This document shows, one piece after another, positions 15,872 to 24,428 of a DNA stretch of 64,000 nucleotides. Numbering within the stretch: position 1 is the stretch's first letter; every line of letters starts with the position of its first letter. The notes beneath the pieces were generated by a model, which worked only from the letters and a program-made list of their open reading frames with translations, did not search any database and was not told the origin of the DNA. The DNA comes from Rhodococcus sp. KRD197 (GTDB lineage Bacteria > Actinomycetota > Actinomycetes > Mycobacteriales > Mycobacteriaceae). The stretch spans positions 211,706 through 275,705 of the forward strand of contig NZ_JABFAO010000009.1 of assembly GCF_017168235.1 (NCBI RefSeq), read 5' to 3'. The translations under genes were made by a program, and so were the position numbers.

Positions 15872-16971
15872 CGGGCACCGACCACGTCGAACAACAACCG
15901 CTCGAGCGGTATATCGACCAACCCGCCAGACTCGTCCGGGCATCCACGACGAGCGAGAGTATCGAGTGCGGCACACACCTGTGCGGCGTTCTGCTCGGGT
16001 ATCGCGACACGCGGCGGTGCGTATGTGAGTGAAACCCTATGAGTTTCCGGGTCGAGAGAGCTGGTGAAGGCGCTGGATATCGCCGGAAGCATTGCGACGA
16101 TATCGGACAGATCGGCGACGCCGGCGGTGATCAGCCGCGGCAGGTCTTGATGTGCGTCGAGACTGTTGAGCAGTGGCGTGCCGAACATCCTCGTAAGGTC
16201 GTTGGCAGCAGGAAGGACATCGTGGAGCGCGTCCATGATCTCGACTATCGGTGGGATCGCCAGTCTGGTGGCCGCTTCGAATTCCTCGGTCAGCCGGGTC
16301 ACCATCAACCTGACGTCGCCCCATCCGTTCCTGGCGCTGTGCGCCAGTTCTGCAAGGGTGTCGATCAGGTCGCCGATATCGGCTATGGCGGCGTCAGGTG
16401 AGTCGAGCGCAGCTCCGAGTTGGTGGACGATTCGATTGATCTGCTCGGATGTACCCGATGTCGAGTTATTCAGTGCTGCAATGCCGTCGGCGATCTGGTT
16501 GTCGCTTTCTGGATCGCCTTGGCCGTTCAATTCGTCGGCCAACTGCGCCAGAGCAGTGAACGTTTGCGTCAGGCTTTTGGGGGTGACCGTCTTGTCGATG
16601 CAATTCGACGAGTCCCATCCTGAACCGGCAGGTTCGTTGCCGATCACTGCAAGCCTGCGATCGGCAATGAGCGAGTCCGCGACGGTGGTTGCGCCAACAT
16701 CTGTCGGCAGTTTACGGTCCGCTGGAATATCGAAGTCGACGCGGGACGACGCACCTTGGGGTGCAATCGACGTCACCGAACCGATGTTGACGCCCATGAT
16801 CGACACCGCGCTACCCTCGAACAAGCCGATGCTGTCCGGCATCAGCGCGCAGTAGCCGCGCATGTCCGGGGTCGGATCGAACACTTTGAGTCCGACTACC
16901 ACGGCAGCAACCACCGTCACGATCGTTGCTGCGGTAAGGAACCTCCGGGACCGAAACAGGTTGTCGATCAT
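15868..16971 (-). CDS. MCE family protein, MceD position
   Basis: About 367 residues, with an N-terminal helix (LTAATIVTVVAAVVVGLKVF) and a Mce domain (CALMPDSIGLFEGSAVSIMG, VNIGSVTSI, SLIADRRLAV) followed by a helical region. ATG 16971 is chosen over 16977 because AAGGA is 7 bp upstream of 16971 and only 1 bp from 16977. The start overlaps the MceC stop (TGATG). Confidence 0.92.
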   Translation of the reverse strand: MIDNLFRSRRFLTAATIVTVVAAVVVGLKVFDPTPDMRGYCALMPDSIGLFEGSAVSIMGVNIGSVTSIAPQGASSRVDFDIPADRKLPTDVGATTVADSLIADRRLAVIGNEPAGSGWDSSNCIDKTVTPKSLTQTFTALAQLADELNGQGDPESDNQIADGIAALNNSTSGTSEQINRIVHQLGAALDSPDAAIADIGDLIDTLAELAHSARNGWGDVRLMVTRLTEEFEAATRLAIPPIVEIMDALHDVLPAANDLTRMFGTPLLNSLDAHQDLPRLITAGVADLSDIVAMLPAISSAFTSSLDPETHRVSLTYAPPRVAIPEQNAAQVCAALDTLARRGCPDESGGLVDIPLERLLFDVVGAR

Positions 16972-17966
16972 CAGCATGTCCTTCCCGGAACTGGAACACA
17001 CGGAGCTGCGGGAACAACGACGACCCCTCCGTCTGCAATCAGCGGGTTCAATCGCTGCTGCAACGAGTGCACGGCGTCGAGTATCGCGCCGAGCTTCTTC
17101 CCGAGCTCGTCGAGCTCGGGAATCGCGTCTGCCAGTAACTGTGCCTGGGGCTTCAACGTCGATTGCCACGCCCGCCCGACCGGGGCGAGTGCGTGCAGGG
17201 TATCGGCCACGAGGCGCAGTGCCACGCTCACCTCGGCCTTGTTGTCCTGGATGAGTGTCTCGAGCAGGTTCAGCTTGTCGATCAGATGCGCGACGACGTC
17301 CAGGTTCTGGTTGAGCGCGGACGTGTACTCGTTGGCCAAGTCCAGCGTTCGCGATACATCGTCGTTCTGCTGTTCGATGATGCTTGTGATTTTGTCCAGC
17401 GCAGTGAGCAGTGCACGGGGCGACTGCGGGTTCTCGCTCAACTTCGACGCCACCGAGTCCAGGCTGATTCGCACTGTGTCGCCCTCCAACTCATCCATCG
17501 GCCGCACGGCATCCTGAAAGAGCTGAGGGAGGTTGTACGGCAGGATCACGCGATCTCGGGGAATCGTTGCGTGAGCGAGCGGCTTGGTCCCCGCCGGCAG
17601 TACCGCCAGGTAATGACCACCGACGATGGTGAGCATCCGCACCTCGAGTGAGGTTGCGTCGCCGATGAACACACCGTCTTTCACCGTGAAACTCATCTCG
17701 ACGTGGTCTGGCCGCAAGGTGATGGATTCGACCTTGCCGACCGTGATGCCGGCGACCCGGACATCGTCATCGGCGCGCACCGATCCGGCGTCGGCGAGTT
17801 CTGCTGTGTATGTCGTTTCACCTGTTCGCACCACCGACACGACTCCCACTGCTGCCAGCAGAACCACCACCGCGACAATGCCCATCATCCCCAACCGAAC
17901 GTCGGAGCGGCGGCGGCCGGCCTCGGACCGACTACTCGCGTGTCGTGAGAACCGCCACCTCGACAT
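16971..17966 (-). CDS. MCE family protein, MceC position
   Basis: About 331 residues: a basic N-terminal tail, a membrane helix (GIVAVVVLLAAVGVVSVV), then the Mce domain (AELADAGSVRADDDVRVAG, VGKVESITL, VGGHYLAVLPAG) and a long helical region with NLDVVAHLIDKLN. The ATG at 17966 lies 2 bp after the MceB stop; a GTG at 17981 would overlap MceB. Confidence 0.92.
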   Translation of the reverse strand: MSRWRFSRHASSRSEAGRRRSDVRLGMMGIVAVVVLLAAVGVVSVVRTGETTYTAELADAGSVRADDDVRVAGITVGKVESITLRPDHVEMSFTVKDGVFIGDATSLEVRMLTIVGGHYLAVLPAGTKPLAHATIPRDRVILPYNLPQLFQDAVRPMDELEGDTVRISLDSVASKLSENPQSPRALLTALDKITSIIEQQNDDVSRTLDLANEYTSALNQNLDVVAHLIDKLNLLETLIQDNKAEVSVALRLVADTLHALAPVGRAWQSTLKPQAQLLADAIPELDELGKKLGAILDAVHSLQQRLNPLIADGGVVVVPAAPCVPVPGRTC

Positions 17967-17968
17967 CT

Positions 17969-18979
17969 TCACTGGTTGCACAGGGCGATCCTTTGTTCCT
18001 GGAGCAGGATCTCCAGCGCCTTAGGGGCCTGCACAGCACCATTCGAGCATTCGGTGCTCACGTCTGCTCCCGGAGCGGGTACCGCTGCTGCCAGACCCTG
18101 AATCAACCCGGGCAACCGGCCGAGGGTATCGGCAGCAGCTGCCGAATCCGGAATGGCGGTGCGTAGCACATTGTCGAGGTTTGCATTCGGGTCGCCGGTG
18201 AGTCCGACGGTGTTCAGCATGCTCTGCAGCGGATAAAGGACGGGGCGAATGGTCAACGCGAAGTCGATGAGTCCGCCGATGCGGTCCGCGAGGGTCCCGA
18301 ATACTGCAGTCATCTGGGTGAGCAAACGCATGGCATTGCCGGACTTGCCGCCGAGGTGATCGACCACCTGGCCGAGGTTGTGCACCAGAGTCGAGACGAC
18401 GGCTTGCCTGTCGGTGACGTAGTGGTCGGTGAGGTCTTGGATACCTGCCAACGCCGAACCGACCCGGGTGTCGTCTCCTTCGACGACCGCCAGTAGATTT
18501 CCGGTCAGTTGATTGAGGTCATCCGGGGTCAGCGTTGCCAGCACTGGTTGCAGCCCGTTGAACAGGGTTGTGATGTCGAACGCCGGAACGGTGTTGTCCG
18601 TGGTGATCGTCTCGCCGGGATGTTGCTCGTGGGCGGGATCGGTAGGTTGCTGTACATCGAGGTAGCGCAGGCCGGTGAGGTTCTGGTACCTGATTGCCAG
18701 TGTGCTGTTCGTGAAGATCGGCCGGTCGCCTTCTGCGGTGAACGTGACGAGCGCCAACGTGCCGTCGAGTTCGAGTCCGGACACTTTCCCAACTCTGACG
18801 CCGTACATCCGAACGTCGTCGCCGGCTTTGAGCCCGTTCGCGTCGGTGAACAGCGCAGAGTACTGATCGGTGTGTCCTCTGACCGGCCGGTCGATCAACT
18901 GGAACACCAAGGCCAGCAACATGATCATCACGGCGGTGAAGATGCCCAACCGTGTCATGAGCTTGGGGACGGTCATCAT
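17969..18979 (-). CDS. MCE family protein, MceB position
   Basis: 336 residues, with an N-terminal helix (GIFTAVMIMLLALVFQL), the Mce domain (ALFTDANGLKAGDDVRMYG, VGKVSGLEL, LRYLDVQQP) and a C-terminal Cys pair (STECSNGAV, IALCNQ) often seen in MceB proteins. ATG 18979 overlaps the MceA stop (ATGATGA). Confidence 0.93.
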   Translation of the reverse strand: MMTVPKLMTRLGIFTAVMIMLLALVFQLIDRPVRGHTDQYSALFTDANGLKAGDDVRMYGVRVGKVSGLELDGTLALVTFTAEGDRPIFTNSTLAIRYQNLTGLRYLDVQQPTDPAHEQHPGETITTDNTVPAFDITTLFNGLQPVLATLTPDDLNQLTGNLLAVVEGDDTRVGSALAGIQDLTDHYVTDRQAVVSTLVHNLGQVVDHLGGKSGNAMRLLTQMTAVFGTLADRIGGLIDFALTIRPVLYPLQSMLNTVGLTGDPNANLDNVLRTAIPDSAAAADTLGRLPGLIQGLAAAVPAPGADVSTECSNGAVQAPKALEILLQEQRIALCNQ

Positions 18980-20031
18980 CGCGCACCATCGGTTCCTGCA
19001 GGCAGGGCGCCCTGCAACGGACCAGAGAGCGCGGGGATCCCGCGCAGGTCGACCGAGAAATCGACGACGGGGCCGTGCGGCGTGTCATGGAACTTGCTGT
19101 CCAGTTGAGTCAGCAGCACACCGAGGTCGCGGCCTGTACTCTGCGGCGACGGAACGGTGGATGCGATTACGTCCAGGATCGGGGCGATTTGGTCGGTGAG
19201 CCCGTTGAAGTGAGGCTGGGCAGTAGTCAGGACCGGGACAAGGGCCGGAATCAGATCGTCCTTGAGCATCGAGCTCGTGGCGTCGAACTTCGTCCGGTTG
19301 TCTGCCGACTTCATGTACTCGGAATCGTAGGCCGTGTACAGCATTTGGATGCCGCCGTCTACTGTCCACGGCAGCCCGCCCAGCGCAGATCCATACTCGC
19401 GGAGCAGGAATGGTGCGGGATGATGCTGCGTGTCGGCCACTACTCGTATCATGTCGATGATCGCTTGGAACAGAGGAGTGAAAGCAGTCGCGCCGATGTC
19501 GATTCTGCGCAACACTTCCGTGAGTTGCGGTGTCAGCACCCCGGTTGTGAACTCGCCGAGTGAACTGAGCACGGTGGAGATTGTGGCGTCGTCGACACGG
19601 TCCCGTGCATTGCCGGTGAGATCGATGACCGAACCGTCGACGACCATTTCTCCGCCGCTCGCCGGGTGCAATTGGATTTCGCTGACGCCGAAAAGGTTGC
19701 CTGGGGCGAAGTCGACGCTCAGAGTGTCGGTGAGACCGAGGATCTGGGATTGGTCCAACTCTAGCTCGATGCTTTGCCAACCACCATCGGCGACACCGGT
19801 CGAAGCGACGGCCCCGACCTTGACTCCGTCGAGACGTACATCGCTTCCACTGTCGATGCCGGTTCCGATGTGGTCCGTGAGCAACTCGACGGTGAGCCGG
19901 TTCGGATCTGTCCCGGTTGGGGCGAGCCGCCAGCCGACGGCGAGAACGACGACAACCGTCAGGGCGACGATGCCGGTGGCCCGCGCACCGCGGAGGCCGA
20001 CGGCGACGCCTGGTAATCCGTAAGTTGGCAT
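18976..20031 (-). CDS. MCE family protein, MceA position
   Basis: The 351-residue protein has a membrane helix (GIVALTVVVVLAVGW) followed by the Mce domain (ELLTDHIGTGIDSGSDVRLDG, VKVGAV, NLFGVSEIQLHP) and the long helical domain typical of MceA. ATG 20031 is preceded by AGGTG. It follows the YrbE-B permease by 5 bp. A much longer open frame extends upstream, but that part is a shadow of the permease gene. Confidence 0.92.
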   Translation of the reverse strand: MPTYGLPGVAVGLRGARATGIVALTVVVVLAVGWRLAPTGTDPNRLTVELLTDHIGTGIDSGSDVRLDGVKVGAVASTGVADGGWQSIELELDQSQILGLTDTLSVDFAPGNLFGVSEIQLHPASGGEMVVDGSVIDLTGNARDRVDDATISTVLSSLGEFTTGVLTPQLTEVLRRIDIGATAFTPLFQAIIDMIRVVADTQHHPAPFLLREYGSALGGLPWTVDGGIQMLYTAYDSEYMKSADNRTKFDATSSMLKDDLIPALVPVLTTAQPHFNGLTDQIAPILDVIASTVPSPQSTGRDLGVLLTQLDSKFHDTPHGPVVDFSVDLRGIPALSGPLQGALPAGTDGAR

Positions 20032-20036
20032 TGCAC

Positions 20037-20900
20037 CTATCCGGAGAAGACGACGGGGGAGGTGAGACCCCACAGAGTGATGGTGAGAATCATGTCGAGG
20101 GTGATGATCGCGACCAGGCTGGCACGGATTGCGCGTCCCGATGCCATACCGACCCCTTCGGGCCCGCCAGTGGCGAAATAGCCTTGGTAGCAATGGATGA
20201 TGATGACCGCAATCGCAAACACAGTCACTTTGACAACTGCCGCGATGACGTCCCAGCTCACGACGAACTGGGTGAAGTAGTGGTCGTAGACGCCGCTGGG
20301 TGCGCCGTGAACCGAGACGACAACCGCAGCGCAAGCGACATAGCTGACGATCAGCGCAATGAGGAATGTCGGCACGATCGCCACGACCCCGGCGATGACT
20401 CGGGTGGTGACCACGAACGGCACCGACCGCACGCCCAGCGATTCGATGGCGTCGATCTCCTCCGAGATCCGCATCGACCCGATCTCGGCTGTCATCCGGC
20501 AGCCTGCCTGGGCAGCGAAGCCCACACCCGCAGCGATCGGGGCGAGTTCGCGGGTATTGGCGAATGCCGAGATGACGCCACTGAGCTGACCGAGCGAAAC
20601 CAAGTTCAATGCGCTGTAGGCCTCGATACCGATCGACGCGCCCACCGCAGCACCCATCACAACCATCACTACTGCCGTGCCGCCGCCGACGAGAACCGAG
20701 CCGCGCCCCCACGTCATGTCTGTCACCTGCAGCATCGTTTGGGAGCGATACTTTCTCAGCGTCAACGGGATAGACGAGAGCACCTGCCACGCGAACGCCA
20801 ACACGAAGCCCGCATTGTCGATCGGTGACATCGGACGAACCTTGCGGCGTAGCCATGCCAAGGGCCGGAGCAGTGGCGGACTATAGGTAGATGCTGCCAT
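20037..20900 (-). CDS. YrbE-B ABC-type lipid permease of mce operon
   Basis: The 287-residue MlaE/YrbE permease has several membrane helices and the conserved block ELAPIAAGVGFAAQAGCRMTA followed by MRISEEIDAIESLGVRSVPF, the coupling-helix region. With YrbE-A it forms the inner-membrane permease driven by the MceG/Mkl ATPase, which is not in this window. The ATG overlaps the YrbE-A stop by one base (TGATG). Confidence 0.95.
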   Translation of the reverse strand: MAASTYSPPLLRPLAWLRRKVRPMSPIDNAGFVLAFAWQVLSSIPLTLRKYRSQTMLQVTDMTWGRGSVLVGGGTAVVMVVMGAAVGASIGIEAYSALNLVSLGQLSGVISAFANTRELAPIAAGVGFAAQAGCRMTAEIGSMRISEEIDAIESLGVRSVPFVVTTRVIAGVVAIVPTFLIALIVSYVACAAVVVSVHGAPSGVYDHYFTQFVVSWDVIAAVVKVTVFAIAVIIIHCYQGYFATGGPEGVGMASGRAIRASLVAIITLDMILTITLWGLTSPVVFSG

Positions 20901-21769
20901 CACGCCAGCCGTACCGGGAAGAACATGGTGACCACCTGCGTGACCGCGGTGTTGATCACAGCGATCGATACGACGGACAAGATGACGGCAGCGTTCACGC
21001 CGTCGGCGACACCGCGCGGCCCACCCTTGGCCTCCAACCCGCGCTGACACGCCACGATGACGACGAGGAACCCGAAGAGGAGCGATTTTCCGAGCGAGAC
21101 CCACACATCTATCGATGTGGTGAACGCGCCGAACGACTCCCAGTAGCTTCCCGGTGTGACATCGAGAGCCGCGATGGCGACGACGTAGCCGGCAACGATG
21201 CCGACTGTGATGATCAAAATGTTCAGCAGGGGTGCGACGATCAGCATCGCGGCAATTCTCGGAACGACGAGCCGCTGTACCGGGTTTATGCCCATCACGC
21301 GCATCGCGTCGACCTCGTCGCGGATCGTCCGTGCACCGAGGTCGGCTGCGATGGCTGCGGCACCGGCACCGCCGAGCAGGAGCCCGGTTGCCATCGGTGC
21401 CCCCTGCTTGATCACCCCGAGTCCGCCGGCCGCGCCGATCAGCGAGTTCGCGCCCAACTCGTGCACCAAGTTGCCGACTTGAACCGAGACGATCACCCCG
21501 AACGGCACCGCCATCAGTATTCCCGGAATCGCGGTGACAGTGATGAAAAACCATGCTTGAGACAGGGTTTCGCGCCATTGGAAGCGCATCCGCACCAAGT
21601 CTTCGAGCCCGACCATGGTCGCCTCTGCACCCATTCGCATGGTCCGACCGAAAGTTCCGACGCTCGACGTAACACGGTTCGAACGGTTGCGGTCCAGCGC
21701 TTTTCCCTCGGAACGACGAGCGGGCGCGGCCTGCGACACGAGTGATTCGATGACCATCTCCGTTCTCAT
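20900..21769 (-). CDS. YrbE-A ABC-type lipid permease of mce operon
   Basis: The 289-residue protein has a cytoplasmic N-terminal tail, multiple helices, and the MlaE motif GAAAIAADLGARTIRDEVDA followed by MRVMGINPVQRLVVPR. It is the first transport gene, 52 bp after the DUF2236 gene on the same strand, so both are probably on one transcript. An internal ATG at 21757 is too close to its GGAG to be preferred. Confidence 0.95.
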   Translation of the reverse strand: MRTEMVIESLVSQAAPARRSEGKALDRNRSNRVTSSVGTFGRTMRMGAEATMVGLEDLVRMRFQWRETLSQAWFFITVTAIPGILMAVPFGVIVSVQVGNLVHELGANSLIGAAGGLGVIKQGAPMATGLLLGGAGAAAIAADLGARTIRDEVDAMRVMGINPVQRLVVPRIAAMLIVAPLLNILIITVGIVAGYVVAIAALDVTPGSYWESFGAFTTSIDVWVSLGKSLLFGFLVVIVACQRGLEAKGGPRGVADGVNAAVILSVVSIAVINTAVTQVVTMFFPVRLA

Positions 21770-21821
21770 CGGTCAAGTGAATGGACCTGCAGCGCAGCCT
21801 ATCTGCACAAACGCCGAGTGT

Positions 21822-23114
21822 TCAGCGAATTGGGCACCCAACCGGTGTCGACGGCGTGGCGTCATGGTGGTCGTACGGCGTAGTCAGAATTCCCTTGCGT
21901 TTGGCGGCAGCTCGGGACGTCAGGACATTGATGCGCCAGAAGCGGTCACCCCTGCGGGCACGCCGACGGAGGCGTGCGTCCTCGAACGGCAGAGTATCGG
22001 CAACTCTGTTCAACCAGACATTGAACGTGGCTATTGCACCGATCAACTGCACCCACCGACTGATCGAGATGTCGTGCGCCGGCGTGGTCGCGATGAGGGC
22101 GCGCACTGCGGGTTCACCACCGAAGTAGGCCATCAAGCCGAGCAGTGGCCCAGCTATCAGGCTGCCCTTTCGCGTCAGTTGACCGTTCTGGTCGGACAGG
22201 TTGGCCGCGGCCGCCTCGGACATCTCTGCGGTCGCCTCGGTTGGGCCACCGGTATATGGCAGGTAGTGGTTGAGTACCTCGACAGCGTCGTTCGCGGTGG
22301 TCGGAATGACGTCCTCGCTGACGCCGAATACGTATGTGATGTGTGCCCAGTAGATCCACGCGTCGTCCAGATCGGACTGTGAGTATTTGCGGCCGTGTCC
22401 TTGATCGACGAGCATCGGCAGGAGGCCGAACGAGATCGCGCCCATCAGCATCGCGGTGCAGGAGATCGGGCAGCCGTCACGCTCGAAACTTTCTGGCTTC
22501 CAGGATCTTCGGAGTCCAGCTCGGACCTGAGAATGCATCAAGCGGACTTTCACGGTGTCTTTGAAGATCGGCGAGTACCGATCCATGGCGCTCGCACGAG
22601 TGACATTCCAGAACCAGGTGTAGCTCTCGAACATTCGCCTCTGATAGTCGTTGATGAACCGGCGTGTTGTACCTGTTGCGGTCGATACGTCATTGCCGAC
22701 GAAGGTCGCAAGCGCGTCCATCACTGCCATACCCGTCTTGCCTGCGAACGACGCGCTGATCCACAGTCGGCGCCCACGTTCCCACCGCTCCGGATCGTGC
22801 CACGCGGGTGGGTTGTCGAGGCTGGCGAACAGTCGCTCGAGCTCCGGCGGCGGATCTGCCACTGCACCGATTCCGTTGTCCAACGCTCGTTCGAGCATCC
22901 GCCGGCCTTCGGACATTCCGATGCGGCGAAATGCGCGCACCACGTCGTCCATCAGTTCGTCGCCCTGCCATTGATGATCGGCCACCAGGTCGATCAACGG
23001 TGACGGCGACGAAAGACGGGTTTGCGCGACCTTCGGCTCGACGAAGCGGCGGCGCGATGCGTCCCACAGTTCATGACTCTCGGTCGACCGCTCCGGCCAC
23101 GGCCTCAGCGGCAT
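21822..23114 (-). CDS. DUF2236 / MpaB-rubber-oxygenase family protein heading the mce operon
   Basis: The protein of 430 residues or more matches the DUF2236 family (ER-bound oxygenase MpaB and rubber oxygenase catalytic domain): GRRLWISASFAGKTGMAVMD, FINDYQRRMFESYTWFWNVT, SPIFKDTVKVRLMHSQVR and an Asp/His-rich C-terminal half. Family members bind heme and oxidise hydrophobic substrates. The ATG at 23114 has no ribosome site. The open frame extends upstream with coding-like sequence (DPVGARHPSDYYYRPG) but without ATG/GTG/TTG; an ATT at 23192 follows GAGGGAGA, so an unusual start is possible. It is divergent from the TetR gene and upstream of the mce genes. Confidence 0.85.
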   Translation of the reverse strand: MPLRPWPERSTESHELWDASRRRFVEPKVAQTRLSSPSPLIDLVADHQWQGDELMDDVVRAFRRIGMSEGRRMLERALDNGIGAVADPPPELERLFASLDNPPAWHDPERWERGRRLWISASFAGKTGMAVMDALATFVGNDVSTATGTTRRFINDYQRRMFESYTWFWNVTRASAMDRYSPIFKDTVKVRLMHSQVRAGLRRSWKPESFERDGCPISCTAMLMGAISFGLLPMLVDQGHGRKYSQSDLDDAWIYWAHITYVFGVSEDVIPTTANDAVEVLNHYLPYTGGPTEATAEMSEAAAANLSDQNGQLTRKGSLIAGPLLGLMAYFGGEPAVRALIATTPAHDISISRWVQLIGAIATFNVWLNRVADTLPFEDARLRRRARRGDRFWRINVLTSRAAAKRKGILTTPYDHHDATPSTPVGCPIR

Positions 23115-23323
23115 GCCGGGCCGGTAGTAGTAATCGGATGGGTGGCGCGCGCCGACTGGGTCTCGGGCCGGCTTCGATGTCGACGTTGAAATGGCTTCGT
23201 CTCCCTCGTTCGTCCATGGTCGGCCGGTAGTGTGACCGAGATCATGTCCAAGGCTATTGCTGAATTATGCTCACCTTCAACTCGGTTATTGACATCGGTC
23301 GCACAAGCTGATGGTCTGGGACT

Positions 23324-23968
23324 ATGCCCAGTTCAGCACGCTACAAGCCCGTCCAGCAACGCTCCCAAGCCACGATCGAGAAGATTCTGGACACAGCAGC
23401 TCGGCTTTTGGTCCGCAACGGTTACATCGGTCTGACGACAAATCGGATCGCCTCCGAGGCAGGAATCGGGATAGGCACGGTCTACCGATACTTTGCAGAC
23501 AAGAACGAACTGCTTATCGCGCTCCGCGACCGCACCAGCGCGGAGATGACCAAAGAACTCACCGGGGTAGTGACTTCTTCGTTGTCGTTCGAGCCGACGG
23601 TTGCAGTTCGTCAGCTCTTCGCGCTTCTCGTCGAAGCAGTCGAACGCAATGAGGCCATCATCAATGCGCTTGCGAACGAAGTGCCGATGGGCTTGCAGGG
23701 CAACATACTTCCCGAGGTCGAGGGTCAGTTGATGCGCCTCGGCCAGCACTTCCTGGCGTATCACCGCCCCGATCTGTCGGACACCGAAGTGTCGGAACTG
23801 TCGTACATCGGCGTCACGGTGGGTTTCGCTGCGGCCATGCGAATCGGCGTGAAACGCGAGCCCCACATGGACCGGCAGCGCCTGATCGACTGTGCGGGTG
23901 ACGCATTGACTGCCTGGATAGATACGCAGCGTGGGCCCATCCCCGCGCCTCAGGTGGAGGGTTCGTGA
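23324..23968 (+). CDS. TetR family transcriptional regulator
   Basis: The 214-residue protein has an N-terminal TetR helix-turn-helix (QATIEKILDTAARLLVRNGY, then TNRIASEAGIGIGTVYRYF) and a ligand-binding C-terminal domain. It is divergently transcribed from the DUF2236-mce operon, and an imperfect inverted repeat lies between them (TGTGACCGA at 23231 and TCGGTCGCACA at 23296). This arrangement suggests local repression of the operon, with a lipid-derived ligand; that is inference. Confidence 0.93.
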   Translation: MPSSARYKPVQQRSQATIEKILDTAARLLVRNGYIGLTTNRIASEAGIGIGTVYRYFADKNELLIALRDRTSAEMTKELTGVVTSSLSFEPTVAVRQLFALLVEAVERNEAIINALANEVPMGLQGNILPEVEGQLMRLGQHFLAYHRPDLSDTEVSELSYIGVTVGFAAAMRIGVKREPHMDRQRLIDCAGDALTAWIDTQRGPIPAPQVEGS

Positions 23969-24031
23969 CCGGGGTGTTTGCCGGGGTGGCGCGAGTCTGA
24001 TCGAGCCTGCGGAACCGGACTTGGTCGGAGG

Positions 24032-24428
24032 ATGACAGGACACGCCGCATTCTTGGCGCGCGAGTCCGCCCGGTATCTGGATCTAGCGCGGTCTGCCCCG
24101 CCCGGAACGCCGGCCTCACAGATCTACCGTGACTTCGACTGGGCGCGAACAACGGCGCAAGACGCAGAAGACTTGCTCGATACCGCGAAGAAAGTCGAAT
24201 CGAACGCCGGGCGAATCGAACGCCGGGCGAATCGCAGGACGACTGAACGGTGGTCTCGCGGTAGCTGGGATTGCCTACGACATCTACAACGGCAAGCCGG
24301 TAGACAGGGCAATTGTGTCGGGTGGCCTGGGGTTCGGTGCGTCGGTCCTGGCTGGGGCGGCCGCGGTAGCCGATACGGGTGCGGCGATTGGCGAACTGGC
24401 GACGGGGGTGTGGGATGCGATCTTCTGA
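24032..24428 (+). pseudogene. Glycine-rich helical protein broken by a 16-bp tandem duplication
   Basis: Two partial frames join at a tandem repeat. The first, from ATG 24032 (TGHAAFLARESARYLDLARS), reads to KKVESNAGRI at about 24215. The second encodes AGRLNGGLAVAGIAYDIYNG then a Gly/Ala-rich hydrophobic region ending WDAIF. The 16-bp unit TCGAACGCCGGGCGAA is present twice (24200-24215 and 24216-24231). Removing one copy restores a continuous protein of about 126 residues. The Gly/Ala-rich C terminus with a glycine-zipper pattern and the overlapping membrane-protein gene downstream resemble a toxin-domain/immunity pair, but that is speculative. The N terminus is uncertain. Confidence 0.7.
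24200..24231. repeat. 16-bp tandem duplication causing a frameshift
   Basis: TCGAACGCCGGGCGAA occurs twice head to tail. Sixteen bases is not a multiple of three, so the second copy shifts the frame; deletion of one copy restores V-E-S-N-A-G-R-I-A-G-R-L-N-G-G. Confidence 0.9.

Noticed and set aside
16023..16045. TATGTGAGTGAAACCCTATGAG resembling the palindrome core
   Set aside because: It is inside the MceD coding region without pairing arms, so a chance match.
18976..20856. Long frame joining MceA and the strand overlapping YrbE-B
   Set aside because: The upstream half is Arg/Gly-rich shadow sequence of the permease; MceA starts at 20031.
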